Below the pieces are notes generated by a model. That model did no database searches and was not told the origin of the DNA. It saw nothing but the letters and a program-made list of their open reading frames with translations. A program made the translations under genes and the position numbers. This document shows positions 40,001-47,708 of a stretch of DNA of 56,302 nucleotides, piece by piece. Source of the stretch: Pirellulales bacterium (GTDB lineage: Bacteria > Planctomycetota > Planctomycetia > Pirellulales > Lacipirellulaceae); contig JANQOF010000033.1 in NCBI GenBank assembly GCA_028279215.1, forward strand, positions 1 through 56,302, written 5' to 3'. Numbering within the stretch: position 1 is the stretch's first letter; each line of letters opens with the position of its first letter.

Positions 40001-40477
40001 GTCGTCGTACGGATTGGCGTCGTCCTCCGTGAAGTCCCAACCACCAACCACCCGGTAATCCGCGCCAAACCCGCCGCCTAGCGCGTAGTGGTCGAAGGCA
40101 ATGCCGCTGTCGATCACCACGACCGTCTGGCCGACGCCGGTGAAACCATAGTCGGCACGTACGTCGTCCAAACCGGTCAAGCTGTGCGCGTCATCGAGGT
40201 GCTGCACCACGTCGCCCGGCTCGCTATCCGTCTCGTAGTCGAGAAAGAAGTCGGCGTCTTGGTCACCATGGTTAACCAAATCGGGTAGTTCGTCGTGCTG
40301 GTGCATCGTTGGAATCGCATCGTGCTGCACCAAGTCGGGTATGTTGTCGTTGAATCCATGCTGCATTAGCGGCGCTTCCAGCGCACCCGCCAGTAAATCC
40401 GCGGTCATCACCTGGCGTGCTTCCAAGTTCTCAATCGTGCTGCGACGTACTGGACGCGGGCGCTCGCTGTTTGGCAT
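37010..40477 (-). CDS. S8 (subtilisin-like) peptidase with 46-residue repeats
   Basis: A 1155-residue exported protease. The N-terminus RRSTIENLEARQVM is the planctomycete LEPR-like motif. Residues about 40-100 are unusually rich in His and Asp. The subtilase domain carries the triad Asp123 (VVVIDSGIA), His165 (GSHGTHVAGI) and Ser344 (SGTSMAAP), with oxyanion Asn270. Two beta domains like pre-peptidase C-terminal modules follow (about 430-620). From about residue 721 to 1090 there are eight tandem 46-residue repeats, plus a degenerate ninth. GAGGGGGG stands before ATG 40477. Its target is unknown. Confidence 0.9.
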   Translation of the reverse strand: MPNSERPRPVRRSTIENLEARQVMTADLLAGALEAPLMQHGFNDNIPDLVQHDAIPTMHQHDELPDLVNHGDQDADFFLDYETDSEPGDVVQHLDDAHSLTGLDDVRADYGFTGVGQTVVVIDSGIAFDHYALGGGFGADYRVVGGWDFTEDDANPYDDGPEGSHGTHVAGIIGGTGDLSGNDEGVAPGVDLIGLRVFDDAGFGTFTDVSNALQWVIDNHNAFENPITAVNLSLGTSWNSTTPPAWSSFLESRFQQIEALGIFISVSAGNSFTSYNTPGLSYPAASSYVVPVMSVDDNGSLSYFSQRHTSAIAAPGRGVRSTIPDYAGNNNGQADDWANFSGTSMAAPYVAGASVLVRQAMDLMGYTDITQDTIYDHMRATADSFFDSATSQNYLRLNLSAAIDSLLPDDDYGSTTGTAHDLGNLSSNAQVGGMISSLSDVDYFTFTAGANGVATFAVTDTHQLDVDWDFGGQSVTQTGSSWEMDVVAGQTYTVGVSTSDGMGYYDMDVSIESTLSYVDWSNIGGQQSHNSMANSGEQWYRFVADQAGYVTAQAAFAHAAGNIDIALYDASMQMVGQSAGTSDVERVDLLASAGDEFYLVVSGANSDIDFQLTNMVAISDTTVSVTGTAGDDVFAFAAGSSHLLTVNGVAYAFSTSTVNTISVDGGVGDDYLSITGSNDSETVRMYLATTTVTTGSFDFAATGIEDIVVDAGGGANDRVHLYDTGGDEVYTGWSDRSTFTGTGFSREVRGFDYVAAYSTAGNDTAVLHDTSGNDVYVAFDHRAVMYGADYYHDIRGFAATTAIATTGFDKAIFHDSAGDEVYTAESLRSVRTGDGFANEAIGFNYSLAYSGLGNDIAVLNDSNAYDILSVASADRAVMYSNGTYYNDLRDFTNITAYSTDGLDRVVYIGDSSDETFESWSDRSQFTTGGLQVDANGFYYNAAFSNGGNDEAVMNDSSGDDSYVAFHNRAVLYSAGYFSDAYGFAVTRAYSTTGTDEAVFYDSSGDDTFTSYGHMAQLVGTGFHNEAHGFGKTTAYSSTGDDHAYFFDTADNDVFVGWSNRAVMYGTGYFNDARGFNRVEAQASSGNDLAVLHTSSSLQEELHAETWGAYVQAADYRNQVQGFDAVNAFDQDGDGGNDLAFNNALDYIFNLYGDWS
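37208..38317 (-). repeat. Tandem 46-residue protein repeats in the S8 peptidase
   Basis: Eight coding repeats of 138 bp (one of 144 bp) inside the protease gene. The shared pattern starts near DSSGDD.Y, then a HRAVMYG or DRS.FTG block, a ..ARGF centre, AYSTTG, and ends with ND.AV. Units alternate between a W/Y-rich and a VAFDHRAVMYG-like form. DNA identity has drifted, so this is an old expansion. Confidence 0.85.
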
Positions 40478-40874
40478 GTCGATTCCCCCCTCTCGGCCGC
40501 CAAGTACGGCCGGCGGCCTTGTTGGGGCCGCTGCTCTATGGGTCGCGGAAAAGTGACTAGGACAAGGCGATTGCCACGGCGAATGCCATGGTCGATCACT
40601 CAACCCTAGGTCACAAAAATGCGCTTGGCCCGAGCCTTGGAGGGTTTTGCTTTGCCGCCCCTCAAACGCCTAACTCAATGCTGCCAACGGTTATCGAACT
40701 GGTGCCGGTGGGTAGTAATTGCTCCACGTCGCGAGGTGACTTGCGCCGTACAAAGCCGACTTTGTCGCCATTTTGAAACATGCTGTCGCGCCATTTCTGG
40801 TGTTGACCCGGCCAGTTGATTGCTGAGAATATTGCCAAACTCTCTCGCTCAACTTGTACCCGCGAGTTCTTCCC
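40478..40874. other. Intergenic region between protease and formyltransferase genes
   Basis: About 400 bp shared by the divergent promoters of the S8 peptidase and the formyltransferase genes. Short frames on both strands have no recognisable domain. No repeat copy is seen. Confidence 0.4.
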
Positions 40875-41897
40875 GTGCCCGCGCCTCGCATTGTTTTCGC
40901 CGGAAGTGTCAACACTTCACGCACCACACTCGAACGAATCGTTGCGAGCGCGTGCAATTTAGCTGGAGTACTCGAACTCGATCCTGCAGCGGCAAAAAGC
41001 GTTAGTGGCTTCGCCCGGTTGGACGACTTGGCCGCCGCTGCTGGCGTGCCGTGTGTTGGTTTCCGCAAAATCAACGATTCGGCCGTCGTCCAAGCAGTAC
41101 GCACGTGGCAACCCGACTTGCTGTTCGTGGTGGGCCTATCGCAACTGGTCGGCGACGAACTGCTCGCCCTGCCGCGCCGTGGCTGCGTCGGATTTCACCC
41201 TACGCATTTGCCCGCTGGCCGCGGCCGAGCACCCATCGCTTGGCTCGCCCTAGGTCAGGCTCAAGGCGCAGCAACGTTCTTCTTGATGGACTCCGGTGCC
41301 GACTCGGGCCCCATCTTGGTGCAGGAGTCGTTCGATGTCGCCCACGGCGATTACGCGTTCGACATTGAGCAGTCAATCCACGCCGCGATTCGTCGCGGGC
41401 TCGATCGTTGGCTTCCCAAACTCAACGCCGGCCACTGGAACCCCCTACCCCAGAACCACGACCAAGCGACTTACCTGGAAAAACGCACGCCGGCCGATGG
41501 CTTGATCGACTGGCACGCGTCAGCCGGCGATATTCTCTGCCTGGTTCGTGCCGCATCGCGCCCTTTCCCTGGTGCTTATACCTACGCCACCGGCACAAAA
41601 CTCATCATCTGGCAAGCTTCAGTTGTCGACGATTTGCCCGTGCTTGGCGTCACCGGGCGGATCGTGTGTGTCGACGACCAGCAGCGCCCCATCGTGCAAA
41701 CTGGCGACGGTCTGCTGCGGCTCGACGACTTCGCACTCACCGGCGATGGCAACCCCGATGCTACGCTACGAGTTGGCGTCAAGCTCGGCTACGCGGTCGA
41801 AGACGAACTCCACCGCTTGCGCCGCCGCGTGGCCGAGCTCGAATCGCAACTCGAGCGGGTGCTGAACATCGTCGATTCGACCGTACCGGCTGAGTGA
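40875..41897 (+). CDS. Formyltransferase-family protein
   Basis: A 340-residue protein with the 10-formyl-THF formyltransferase fold. Seen are IVFAGSVNTSR, LLFVVGLSQLVGDELL, the catalytic region GFHPTHLPAGRGRAPIAWLA with the active His, and the acidic partner in MDSGADSGPILVQ. The Asn that precedes this His in methionyl-tRNA formyltransferase is Gly here. A C-terminal OB-like domain (about 240-300) is followed by a short coiled coil (VAELESQLERVL). Given the sugar cluster nearby, an amino-sugar N-formyltransferase is likely. GTG 40875 fits homology; TTG 40854 is also open. Confidence 0.75.
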   Translation: MPAPRIVFAGSVNTSRTTLERIVASACNLAGVLELDPAAAKSVSGFARLDDLAAAAGVPCVGFRKINDSAVVQAVRTWQPDLLFVVGLSQLVGDELLALPRRGCVGFHPTHLPAGRGRAPIAWLALGQAQGAATFFLMDSGADSGPILVQESFDVAHGDYAFDIEQSIHAAIRRGLDRWLPKLNAGHWNPLPQNHDQATYLEKRTPADGLIDWHASAGDILCLVRAASRPFPGAYTYATGTKLIIWQASVVDDLPVLGVTGRIVCVDDQQRPIVQTGDGLLRLDDFALTGDGNPDATLRVGVKLGYAVEDELHRLRRRVAELESQLERVLNIVDSTVPAE

Positions 41898-41912
41898 GTC
41901 GCTCCCCGCAAA

Positions 41913-42021
41913 AGTCCATTTTGTCCCGTATCCAGATAAACGATTCTAGGCGACTTTATTCGCCCCCCACCACCCCCTTCGAAGTTCGTTTTCCTCTGTT
42001 TTTCTCGGTGTGTTTTCATTT
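41913..42021 (-). repeat. Dispersed repeat, family C, copy 2
   Basis: The reverse complement of 14415-14522. It carries the AATAAAGTCGCCTAGAATCG and GAGAAAAACAGA blocks. TCCATTTTGTCC recurs as a direct repeat at 41916 and about 42040, bracketing the element. It starts 16 bp after the formyltransferase stop. Confidence 0.75.
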
Positions 42022-42109
42022 CCCAACGGGAGTTGAAATGTCCATTTTGTCCGTTGGTGGGTGGCGAAGGGACAATTGAGGGCACCATGGAACTTGGTCA
42101 ACCCGATTC

Positions 42110-42142
42110 CCCTCTCCCTTTGGGAGAGGGCTAGGGTGAGGG
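42110..42142 (+). repeat. Short hairpin repeat, family D, copy 1
   Basis: CCCTCTCCCTTTGGGAGAGG followed by a CTAGGGTGAGGG tail. The same arrangement occurs at 43397-43440 and, inverted, at 43463-43500. Very common intergenic motif in many bacterial genomes. Confidence 0.7.
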
Positions 42143-42424
42143 CCCCAACTCCCTACCTCTAACATCAAAAATAGGCGGACGTCCGCCGGGGTGGCGAGTG
42201 GCTCAACTCCGCGCGCAGCAAGAATTGTCGGGCAGGTGGAAGGATGCACTCGAGGTTTCGATAGGGATACAAAGCCCTACCCCCGTTGGCCAACACATCC
42301 CACAAACACATGCAGTACCACACAACCCGCCCACGCGGCCGCCACTCAACCAACCGACCGGTTTGCAACCAGTAACCTAGCAAAGTGAGTGGCCTACTTT
42401 CTACAAAAATCGCCCAAGAATTTA

Positions 42425-42469
42425 CCCTCCCTTTGGGAGGGTCGCACGCGGTGGCGTGCGGGAAGGGAG
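42425..42469 (+). repeat. Short hairpin repeat, family D, degenerate copy 2
   Basis: CCCTCCCTTTGGGAGGG stem, followed by a second small stem (CGCACGCGGTGGCGTGCG). Similar to but shorter than the other family D copies. Confidence 0.55.
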
Positions 42470-42764
42470 CGCCATCATGCTCCCCTCAGCCAAACAACCG
42501 ATGATCTGCCACCTACAATCGTGACGCACATATCTTGGGTGGCCACGAGCAACCTTCCGACGAGTATCCCGCCTACGCACCATCCTAACGATTGTGCCGA
42601 CCGTAGCACCGGCCCCGACTGACGCCCAATAATAGTCGGCAAATTCCACGATTCCTGCATGGTAACTGTTTGACTTAGGGCCTAGGCCCAAGCAGAATCA
42701 ACAGTAGTTCTTTTCGTCGGACACTCTACGTTGCTGACCACCATTTCTGCGGAGGGAGATTCCC

Positions 42765-43352
42765 ATGTCACAGCCAAGTACGCTGCCACATACCGGAGAG
42801 TTACGCGATGCGTGGGGTTGGATGCTTGCTTTGGGCATTCTGTTGGTGGTCGGTGGAACCGCCGCGATTATCGTTCCGATCTTTGCCACCTTCGGCGTGG
42901 TGACGTTGCTGGGCATCCTTCTGATCGTTGCCGGCATCGCCCAAATCGTCAGCGCGTTTCACTGCCATGGGTGGAAGGGAGTGCTGCTGCATGTGCTGCT
43001 CGGCATCCTTTACGCGGTGACAGGCTTCCTGATTCTCGAGAACCCCATCGCGGGAGCAGCCGGAATTACGCTATTGTTGGCCGCCTTCTTCCTGGCGACA
43101 GGCGCCATCCGTATCGTCGTGGCGCTTAAAGAACGGTTTGAAAACTGGGGCTGGGTATTGCTCAGTGGTGCGGTGACCTTGATTCTTGGCGTCATCATCT
43201 GGCGTCAGTTCTCTCCCGACCATGGCGCCGACTTCCTGTGGGTAATTGGTTTGCTGGTTGGTATCGACCTGATCTTCAGTGGTTGGACCTGGATCATGTT
43301 CGCCCTCGCGTTCCGCAAGCTTCCAAACGGCGACGACGCGGCTGCCAGCTAA
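42765..43352 (+). CDS. HdeD-like (DUF308) membrane protein
   Basis: A 195-residue protein with six predicted membrane helices in three internally similar pairs, as in the HdeD/DUF308 family. The N-terminal WGWMLALGILLVVGGTAAII and the repeated WGWVLLSGAVTLILGVIIW are characteristic. In E. coli HdeD is linked to acid resistance at high cell density; other members have no known function. GGAGGGAG stands before the ATG. A pair of family D hairpins follows it, before the convergent PIG-L gene. Confidence 0.85.
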   Translation: MSQPSTLPHTGELRDAWGWMLALGILLVVGGTAAIIVPIFATFGVVTLLGILLIVAGIAQIVSAFHCHGWKGVLLHVLLGILYAVTGFLILENPIAGAAGITLLLAAFFLATGAIRIVVALKERFENWGWVLLSGAVTLILGVIIWRQFSPDHGADFLWVIGLLVGIDLIFSGWTWIMFALAFRKLPNGDDAAAS

Positions 43353-43396
43353 GAGCAGCTTCAATCAATAACTCAATAACTTGAGAGTTGAGATTA

Positions 43397-43440
43397 CCCT
43401 CTCCCCCGTGGGGAGAGGGTGGCCGAAGGCCGTGTGAGGG
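43397..43440 (+). repeat. Short hairpin repeat, family D, copy 3
   Basis: CCCTCTCCCCCGTGGGGAGA stem plus the GTGTGAGGGG tail, 45 bp after the HdeD-like stop codon. It pairs with the opposite copy at 43463-43500. Confidence 0.7.
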
Positions 43441-43462
43441 GCGTTTTAGCTCGACAACTCTT

Positions 43463-43500
43463 GCCCTCACCCCAGCCCTCTCCCGCTGCACGGGAGAGGG
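43463..43500 (-). repeat. Short hairpin repeat, family D, copy 4
   Basis: The inverted counterpart of copy 3, with GCCCTCACCCCAGCCCTC followed by a CCC-CTGCA-GGG type stem. It sits 12 bp beyond the stop of the convergent PIG-L gene, so the two copies may terminate the two genes from both sides. Confidence 0.7.
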
Positions 43501-43511
43501 GGCAATGCAAT

Positions 43512-44210
43512 TCACCGAACCAGTTCCTCTGGCCCAGTGGTCATCCGCACCATATGGAACGCTTCGCCATAGCCAAACCCTGCCTGGCTTCCGCGGAATA
43601 GGGCCAGCGCTTTGAGGGCTTCGACCGAGCGCGGTTGTGGGAAGGCGTGAACCTGACTTTCGTAGCACTCCATCGCCTGGATCTTGGTGTCGATTGTGTC
43701 GGTGACGTCGACCACCCAGTTGGGCGTGAAGTTGGGCTCGATGTGCGGCGCGTTCCAATGCGTCTCGCTGATTGTTTCGTAGGCGGCGACCAGGTGGATG
43801 TTTCGTCCTATGCCAACGGGACGCGAAACCACCATTGCCGCGTCGAAGATCTGGCGATGGTCGATGTGGCGATCGGGATACGGAATCAACAAGATGTCGG
43901 GCATCACCGACTCGACGACTTCGTGAATGCGGCGATTGAAGTCGGGCACGCGGACGTCGTCCATCAGCGCGGCGGGAAAATTGAGAAACTCCGACCGCTT
44001 GGCGCCGACCACTTGGTGCGCCAGGCGAGCCTCGGCGACGGTCTGCTCGTGCACCGACTTGGGATACAACGGCGGCATGTGCGCCGCGACCGTGAGCACC
44101 GTGAGTTCGCCGCCAGCGCGAGTGAACCGAGCCATTGTTCCGCCGACTCCCAGAATCTCATCGTCCGGATGAGGGGCGATGACCAGCATTCGTGGTGGGC
44201 GCTCGCTCAT
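43512..44210 (-). CDS. PIG-L family deacetylase
   Basis: A 232-residue LmbE/PIG-L zinc deacetylase. The N-terminal zinc motif is APHPDDEILGVGG, and the third ligand lies in PDRHIDHRQIFDA. These enzymes deacetylate N-acetylglucosaminyl conjugates (as in bacillithiol or mycothiol synthesis) or other GlcNAc-containing lipids. The first residues are directly MSERPPRMLVIAPHPDDE, so the start is clear. The exact substrate is unknown. It ends convergent with the HdeD-like gene. Confidence 0.85.
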   Translation of the reverse strand: MSERPPRMLVIAPHPDDEILGVGGTMARFTRAGGELTVLTVAAHMPPLYPKSVHEQTVAEARLAHQVVGAKRSEFLNFPAALMDDVRVPDFNRRIHEVVESVMPDILLIPYPDRHIDHRQIFDAAMVVSRPVGIGRNIHLVAAYETISETHWNAPHIEPNFTPNWVVDVTDTIDTKIQAMECYESQVHAFPQPRSVEALKALALFRGSQAGFGYGEAFHMVRMTTGPEELVR

Positions 44211-44452
44211 GATCGGTAATCACTCCCCGGAAATTGGTTGTGCTAGGTGAGCTAGCCTCGGGTGACATCAAATCGAAGCCCGGACACCAGATCACCCGAT
44301 GCTCACAGTTTTGAAACGGCTACGGGTGATCGTAAGCCCTCGACCGTGGGGCGCATATAGCAGTACATTGGTTGAACCGCGGCAGCGAGTTGTTCCCGCC
44401 AAAAGTGGGCTCGTCGCGGGCTACGCAGTCACATCGCCAGACAGGTTTTCTC

Positions 44453-45790
44453 GTGCGAACGCGAATCAAGAACGCCCATATCGTACTGCCCGACGGGACA
44501 ACGCAGGTCGACGTCGTGATGGAAGACCACACTATCGCCGACATCGATGCAGCCCCTCAGATGCAAGTCGACGAGGTGATCGACGCCGCGGGCCTGCACC
44601 TGCTGCCGGGCGTCGTCGACGATCAAGTGCACTTCCGCGAACCGGGGCTGACGCACAAGGAAGACCTGGCGCACGCGTCGCGGGCCTGCGCAAAGGGCGG
44701 CATCACCACGTTCTTGGAGATGCCCAACACGGTGCCCAACGCCATTACGCAAGAGCTGCTGCTCGACAAGCTCGCGCTGGGGGCGGAGCAGTCGATCGTG
44801 AACTACGGCTTTTACATTGGGGCGACACCCGACAACATCGAAGAGCTGAAGCATGCCACGCGAACACCAGGCATCAAGATCTTCATCGGCTCGAGCACCG
44901 GCGACTTGCTGGTTGACGGGCAGGACGCCTTGGAACAGATTTTTGCCGAAACCACTCTGCCGCTCACCGCCCACTGCGAAGACGAAACCACGATTGCTGA
45001 GAATCGCAAGCGCATCGGTCCAATCACCCACCTCGCCGATCACTCGCGGATTCGCGACCATCAAGCCGCCATCGTGGCCACCCAACGCGCGATCGATTTG
45101 GCTTTGCGCCATAAACATCGATTTCATGTGCTGCACGTATCGACTGCCGCGGAGTGCGATGTGATTCCGGGCAACGATCCCTGGATCACCGGCGAGGCGT
45201 GTCCGCACCACTTGTTCTTCAACATCGACGATTACGCGCGGCTTGGCACGCTCGTGCAAATGAACCCGTCGCTCAAAACGGCGGCCGACAACGAAGCGAT
45301 TTGGCAAGCGCTCGTCGACGGACGATTGCAGGTGATCGCCACCGATCACGCGCCGCACACGCTGGAGGAAAAGCGGCAACCGTATCCACAATCGCCCTCG
45401 GGGCTCCCGGCAGTAGAGAACTCACTGGCGCTGTTGCTCAATGAAGTGAATCGCGGGCGCTGCAACCTTGAGCAAGTCGTTCACTGGATGTGCGACGCGC
45501 CCGCCCGTGTGTGGGACATCGTTGGCAAAGGACGCATCGCTGTGGGCTACGATGCCGACCTGGTACTAGTCGATTTGCGGAAGAAGCAAACGGTTCGAAA
45601 CGAGGATCAGCTCAGCAAGTGTGGATGGAGCCCTTGGCACGGCACTGAACTGACTGGTTGGCCGGTGCGTACTTGGGTGATGGGCAAGGAAGTATTCCGC
45701 GACGGGCAAATCGTCGCTAGCGGAGCTACGGGACACGAGGCCACCTACGACCACGCACGGGGCGGATACTGGGCGACTCAGTGCGACTAG
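44453..45790 (+). CDS. pyrC: Dihydroorotase (variant metal site)
   Basis: A 445-residue cyclic amidohydrolase of the class I dihydroorotase type, closing carbamoyl aspartate to dihydroorotate in pyrimidine synthesis. Visible: [40 protein letters not shown] with the bridging Lys, [19 protein letters not shown] and the catalytic Asp in [10 protein letters not shown]. The usual HxH at the first metal site is QVH (Gln58, His60), a variant I also associate with Bacteroidetes homologues. A GTG at 44453 is chosen because homology starts there. An allantoinase or related hydrolase is the main alternative. Confidence 0.85.
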   Translation: MRTRIKNAHIVLPDGTTQVDVVMEDHTIADIDAAPQMQVDEVIDAAGLHLLPGVVDDQVHFREPGLTHKEDLAHASRACAKGGITTFLEMPNTVPNAITQELLLDKLALGAEQSIVNYGFYIGATPDNIEELKHATRTPGIKIFIGSSTGDLLVDGQDALEQIFAETTLPLTAHCEDETTIAENRKRIGPITHLADHSRIRDHQAAIVATQRAIDLALRHKHRFHVLHVSTAAECDVIPGNDPWITGEACPHHLFFNIDDYARLGTLVQMNPSLKTAADNEAIWQALVDGRLQVIATDHAPHTLEEKRQPYPQSPSGLPAVENSLALLLNEVNRGRCNLEQVVHWMCDAPARVWDIVGKGRIAVGYDADLVLVDLRKKQTVRNEDQLSKCGWSPWHGTELTGWPVRTWVMGKEVFRDGQIVASGATGHEATYDHARGGYWATQCD

Positions 45791-45902
45791 CCGCTAACCA
45801 CCGGGCGACGCTAGGTTGACGGCCAAGTCGCGTGCTGGAATGCTTAGAGCTACGATTGTTGGTGCACGGCACCCGCTAGGAACTCAATTTCCGACGCCCG
45901 AT

Positions 45903-46631
45903 ATGACCGAAAAGCTGTGGTACCTCAAGAGCTGTGAACTGTTCCGTCGGTTGAGCGCCGACGACCTGGCCACGCTCGAACGACGCTGCCGGTCGCGACA
46001 GTTCACCCGCGGGACACCCATCTACCTGCCAGCCGATCAATCCGACGGCGTATTGCTGATGGCCGAAGGGCGGGCCAAGATCTGTAGTTTCACCGCCGAG
46101 GGCAAGCAGGCGATCCTTGCTTTCATTGAGCCAGGTGAACTGTTTGGCGAACTCGCACTAGTCGACGAAGGGGAGCGAGACGAGTACGCCGAGGCCGTGG
46201 AGAAGTCGACCGTAATCCTCATTCCAGCCGACGTGATGAATCACCTTGTCGAGCAAAATGCCGAAGTGTCGCTCGGTGTGACCAAGTTATTTGGTCTTCG
46301 CCGGCGACGCATCGAGCGGCGGCTGAAGTACCTGCTGTTCCGCTCGAATCGCGAGCGGCTGGTTAGCCTGCTGCTGGAACTCGCCGAGCAGTACGGACAG
46401 CCCGTGGCCGAAGGAATCCACCTAAAAGTCAAGCTGTCGCACCAAGACTTGGCGAGTATTATTGGAAGTACACGCGAAACCGTAACCGTGCTGCTAGGTG
46501 ACCTGCAGGAAGAGAAGTTTTTGGAGTTGGGACGCCGAAAAATCGTGATCACGGCCCTAGAGAATCTGGCCAGTAGCATCCGTGCCCCGGTTCCGAAATT
46601 GCCGCGAAGTAGCCTTTTTCCAACTGTGTGA
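45903..46631 (+). CDS. Crp/Fnr-family transcription regulator
   Basis: A 242-residue regulator with an N-terminal cyclic-nucleotide-binding-like beta barrel (about residues 20-125: FTRGTPIYLPADQSDGVLLM, FIEPGELFGELALVDEGERD) and a C-terminal winged helix (LSHQDLASIIGSTRETVTVL). The Fe-S cysteines of Fnr are absent, so it is closer to Crp or an NtcA-like group. ATG 45903 fits the domain start, although the frame is open from 45816. A small membrane protein gene follows after 74 bp. Confidence 0.85.
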   Translation: MTEKLWYLKSCELFRRLSADDLATLERRCRSRQFTRGTPIYLPADQSDGVLLMAEGRAKICSFTAEGKQAILAFIEPGELFGELALVDEGERDEYAEAVEKSTVILIPADVMNHLVEQNAEVSLGVTKLFGLRRRRIERRLKYLLFRSNRERLVSLLLELAEQYGQPVAEGIHLKVKLSHQDLASIIGSTRETVTVLLGDLQEEKFLELGRRKIVITALENLASSIRAPVPKLPRSSLFPTV

Positions 46632-46705
46632 GCCTGCTCACAGTTTATTTTGCACCGTCACCCGATGATGATAGGAGAGTAGCTGCAACCAGCAAGGTAA
46701 CTGCG

Positions 46706-47146
46706 ATGTCCGATTCGCCCCAACAATCCGACGACTGGACGAACTGCCCTGAGGGCGTTCTTACCTCCCTTGGCCATCGGCTTCGCGTCGACGAGGCCCG
46801 CGATCAGTCCGCGCAGGTCATGCGCAGCGTGGTGGCGCTTGGCGTACTCGTGGTCGTAGGAGCGGGAACCGCCTGGTGGTTGACCGCTCCCAATCTGCCG
46901 GGCGAAATCACCTGCGCCGAGTGCCACTCTCACTTTGCCGAGTACCATGGCCACCTTGCGGGCAACGCCACGGTTGACCCCGACTTGGCGACAAGCATGG
47001 CGCATCACCTTGAAGTGTGCGGCGCGTGCAGAGCGAAGTTTAAGCAACAATTCCCGGGAGCGCTGCAAGCCGGTTTGAAAGACGCCGGAAGATGGCTCTC
47101 CCGAAGCGATGTGCAATTGGCCTGGGCCATCATTCGCGCCGGATAG
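46706..47146 (+). CDS. Membrane protein with zinc-finger-like C-terminus
   Basis: A 146-residue protein with one membrane helix at about residues 42-63 (MRSVVALGVLVVVGAGTAWW). After it lies CAECHSHFAEYHGHLAG and, about 25 residues on, HHLEVCGACRAKF. The Cys/His spacing resembles the zf-HC2 finger of anti-sigma factors (Cys near the start, then HxxxCxxC). CAECH also fits the haem c CxxCH pattern, so a small membrane cytochrome is an alternative. The order (helix first, finger second) is unusual for an anti-sigma factor. It lies behind the Crp/Fnr gene, 33 bp before a family A repeat. Confidence 0.55.
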   Translation: MSDSPQQSDDWTNCPEGVLTSLGHRLRVDEARDQSAQVMRSVVALGVLVVVGAGTAWWLTAPNLPGEITCAECHSHFAEYHGHLAGNATVDPDLATSMAHHLEVCGACRAKFKQQFPGALQAGLKDAGRWLSRSDVQLAWAIIRAG

Positions 47147-47178
47147 CCGAACGTAAGACCCGACGCGTCCGCGATTCT

Positions 47179-47244
47179 GCGGGAGGCCTCTCTGAGGTCG
47201 ATCACGTTTGAGAGACTCTTGTCGGACTCGGAGAGCCCGCCCTC
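47179..47244 (+). repeat. Palindromic dispersed repeat, family A, copy 3
   Basis: A 66 bp imperfect palindrome with arms at 47179-47202 and 47221-47244, in the same orientation as copy 2. It lies 33 bp after a stop codon, between that gene and a convergent small lipoprotein gene. Confidence 0.8.
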
Positions 47245-47299
47245 AGCGGCGCTCCATGGAGCATCGCCATTTCTTTGTCTGCGATGCACCCAGTAGTTG

Positions 47300-47488
47300 T
47301 CATCCGTTCCACGACGCGCCGTTGTGTTGCAAGTTGGCCGCTGCGTATCCATCTGGAATTGCAGCACTCGCCGCATGGGTGCCGCAAGAGCCACCTGAGC
47401 AACCACATCCGCCGCCGCAGCCCGTCTTGGTAGTTTGGCAGCCAGTCGTCATCACCAGACACAACAGAAAAGCCCAAGTCAATCGCAT
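47300..47488 (-). CDS. Small Cys/Gly-rich lipoprotein, 62 aa
   Basis: A 62-residue lipoprotein. The signal peptide MRLTWAFLLCLVMTTGC ends in a lipobox (Cys17). The mature part is Cys/Gly-rich (GCGGGCGCSGGSCG), then a short polar tail. GGAGGA lies directly upstream of the ATG. Such tiny Cys/Gly lipoproteins are frequent in planctomycetes; the function is unknown. The longer open frame has no homology before this start. Confidence 0.7.
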   Translation of the reverse strand: MRLTWAFLLCLVMTTGCQTTKTGCGGGCGCSGGSCGTHAASAAIPDGYAAANLQHNGASWNG

Positions 47489-47708
47489 CGCATCTTCCTC
47501 CCATAGATGAGTTTTGCACCGCCACGCACCAGCGGGCCGTTTCAAGAGATTTATCGTCCGGGCCGCGTGCCATTGAGCGTGAATTGGATTACGGTTCACG
47601 AAAAAGCCTCCATTCTTGCTCGTGGGAGTGCTGGCGCGCTGGCTTGTGGTCAATCTACCTATCCTTGCGGTAGAATCGGCCCCAACAGGTTGAATTTAGA
47701 CCCACCCG

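Larger units (their letters stand above)
42022..42764. other. Gene-free stretch with family D hairpins
   Basis: Roughly 740 bp with no supported gene. It contains two family D hairpins (42110-42142, 42425-42469) and, just before 42765, a strong ribosome site for the HdeD-like gene. The short frames look like chance openings. Confidence 0.5.
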
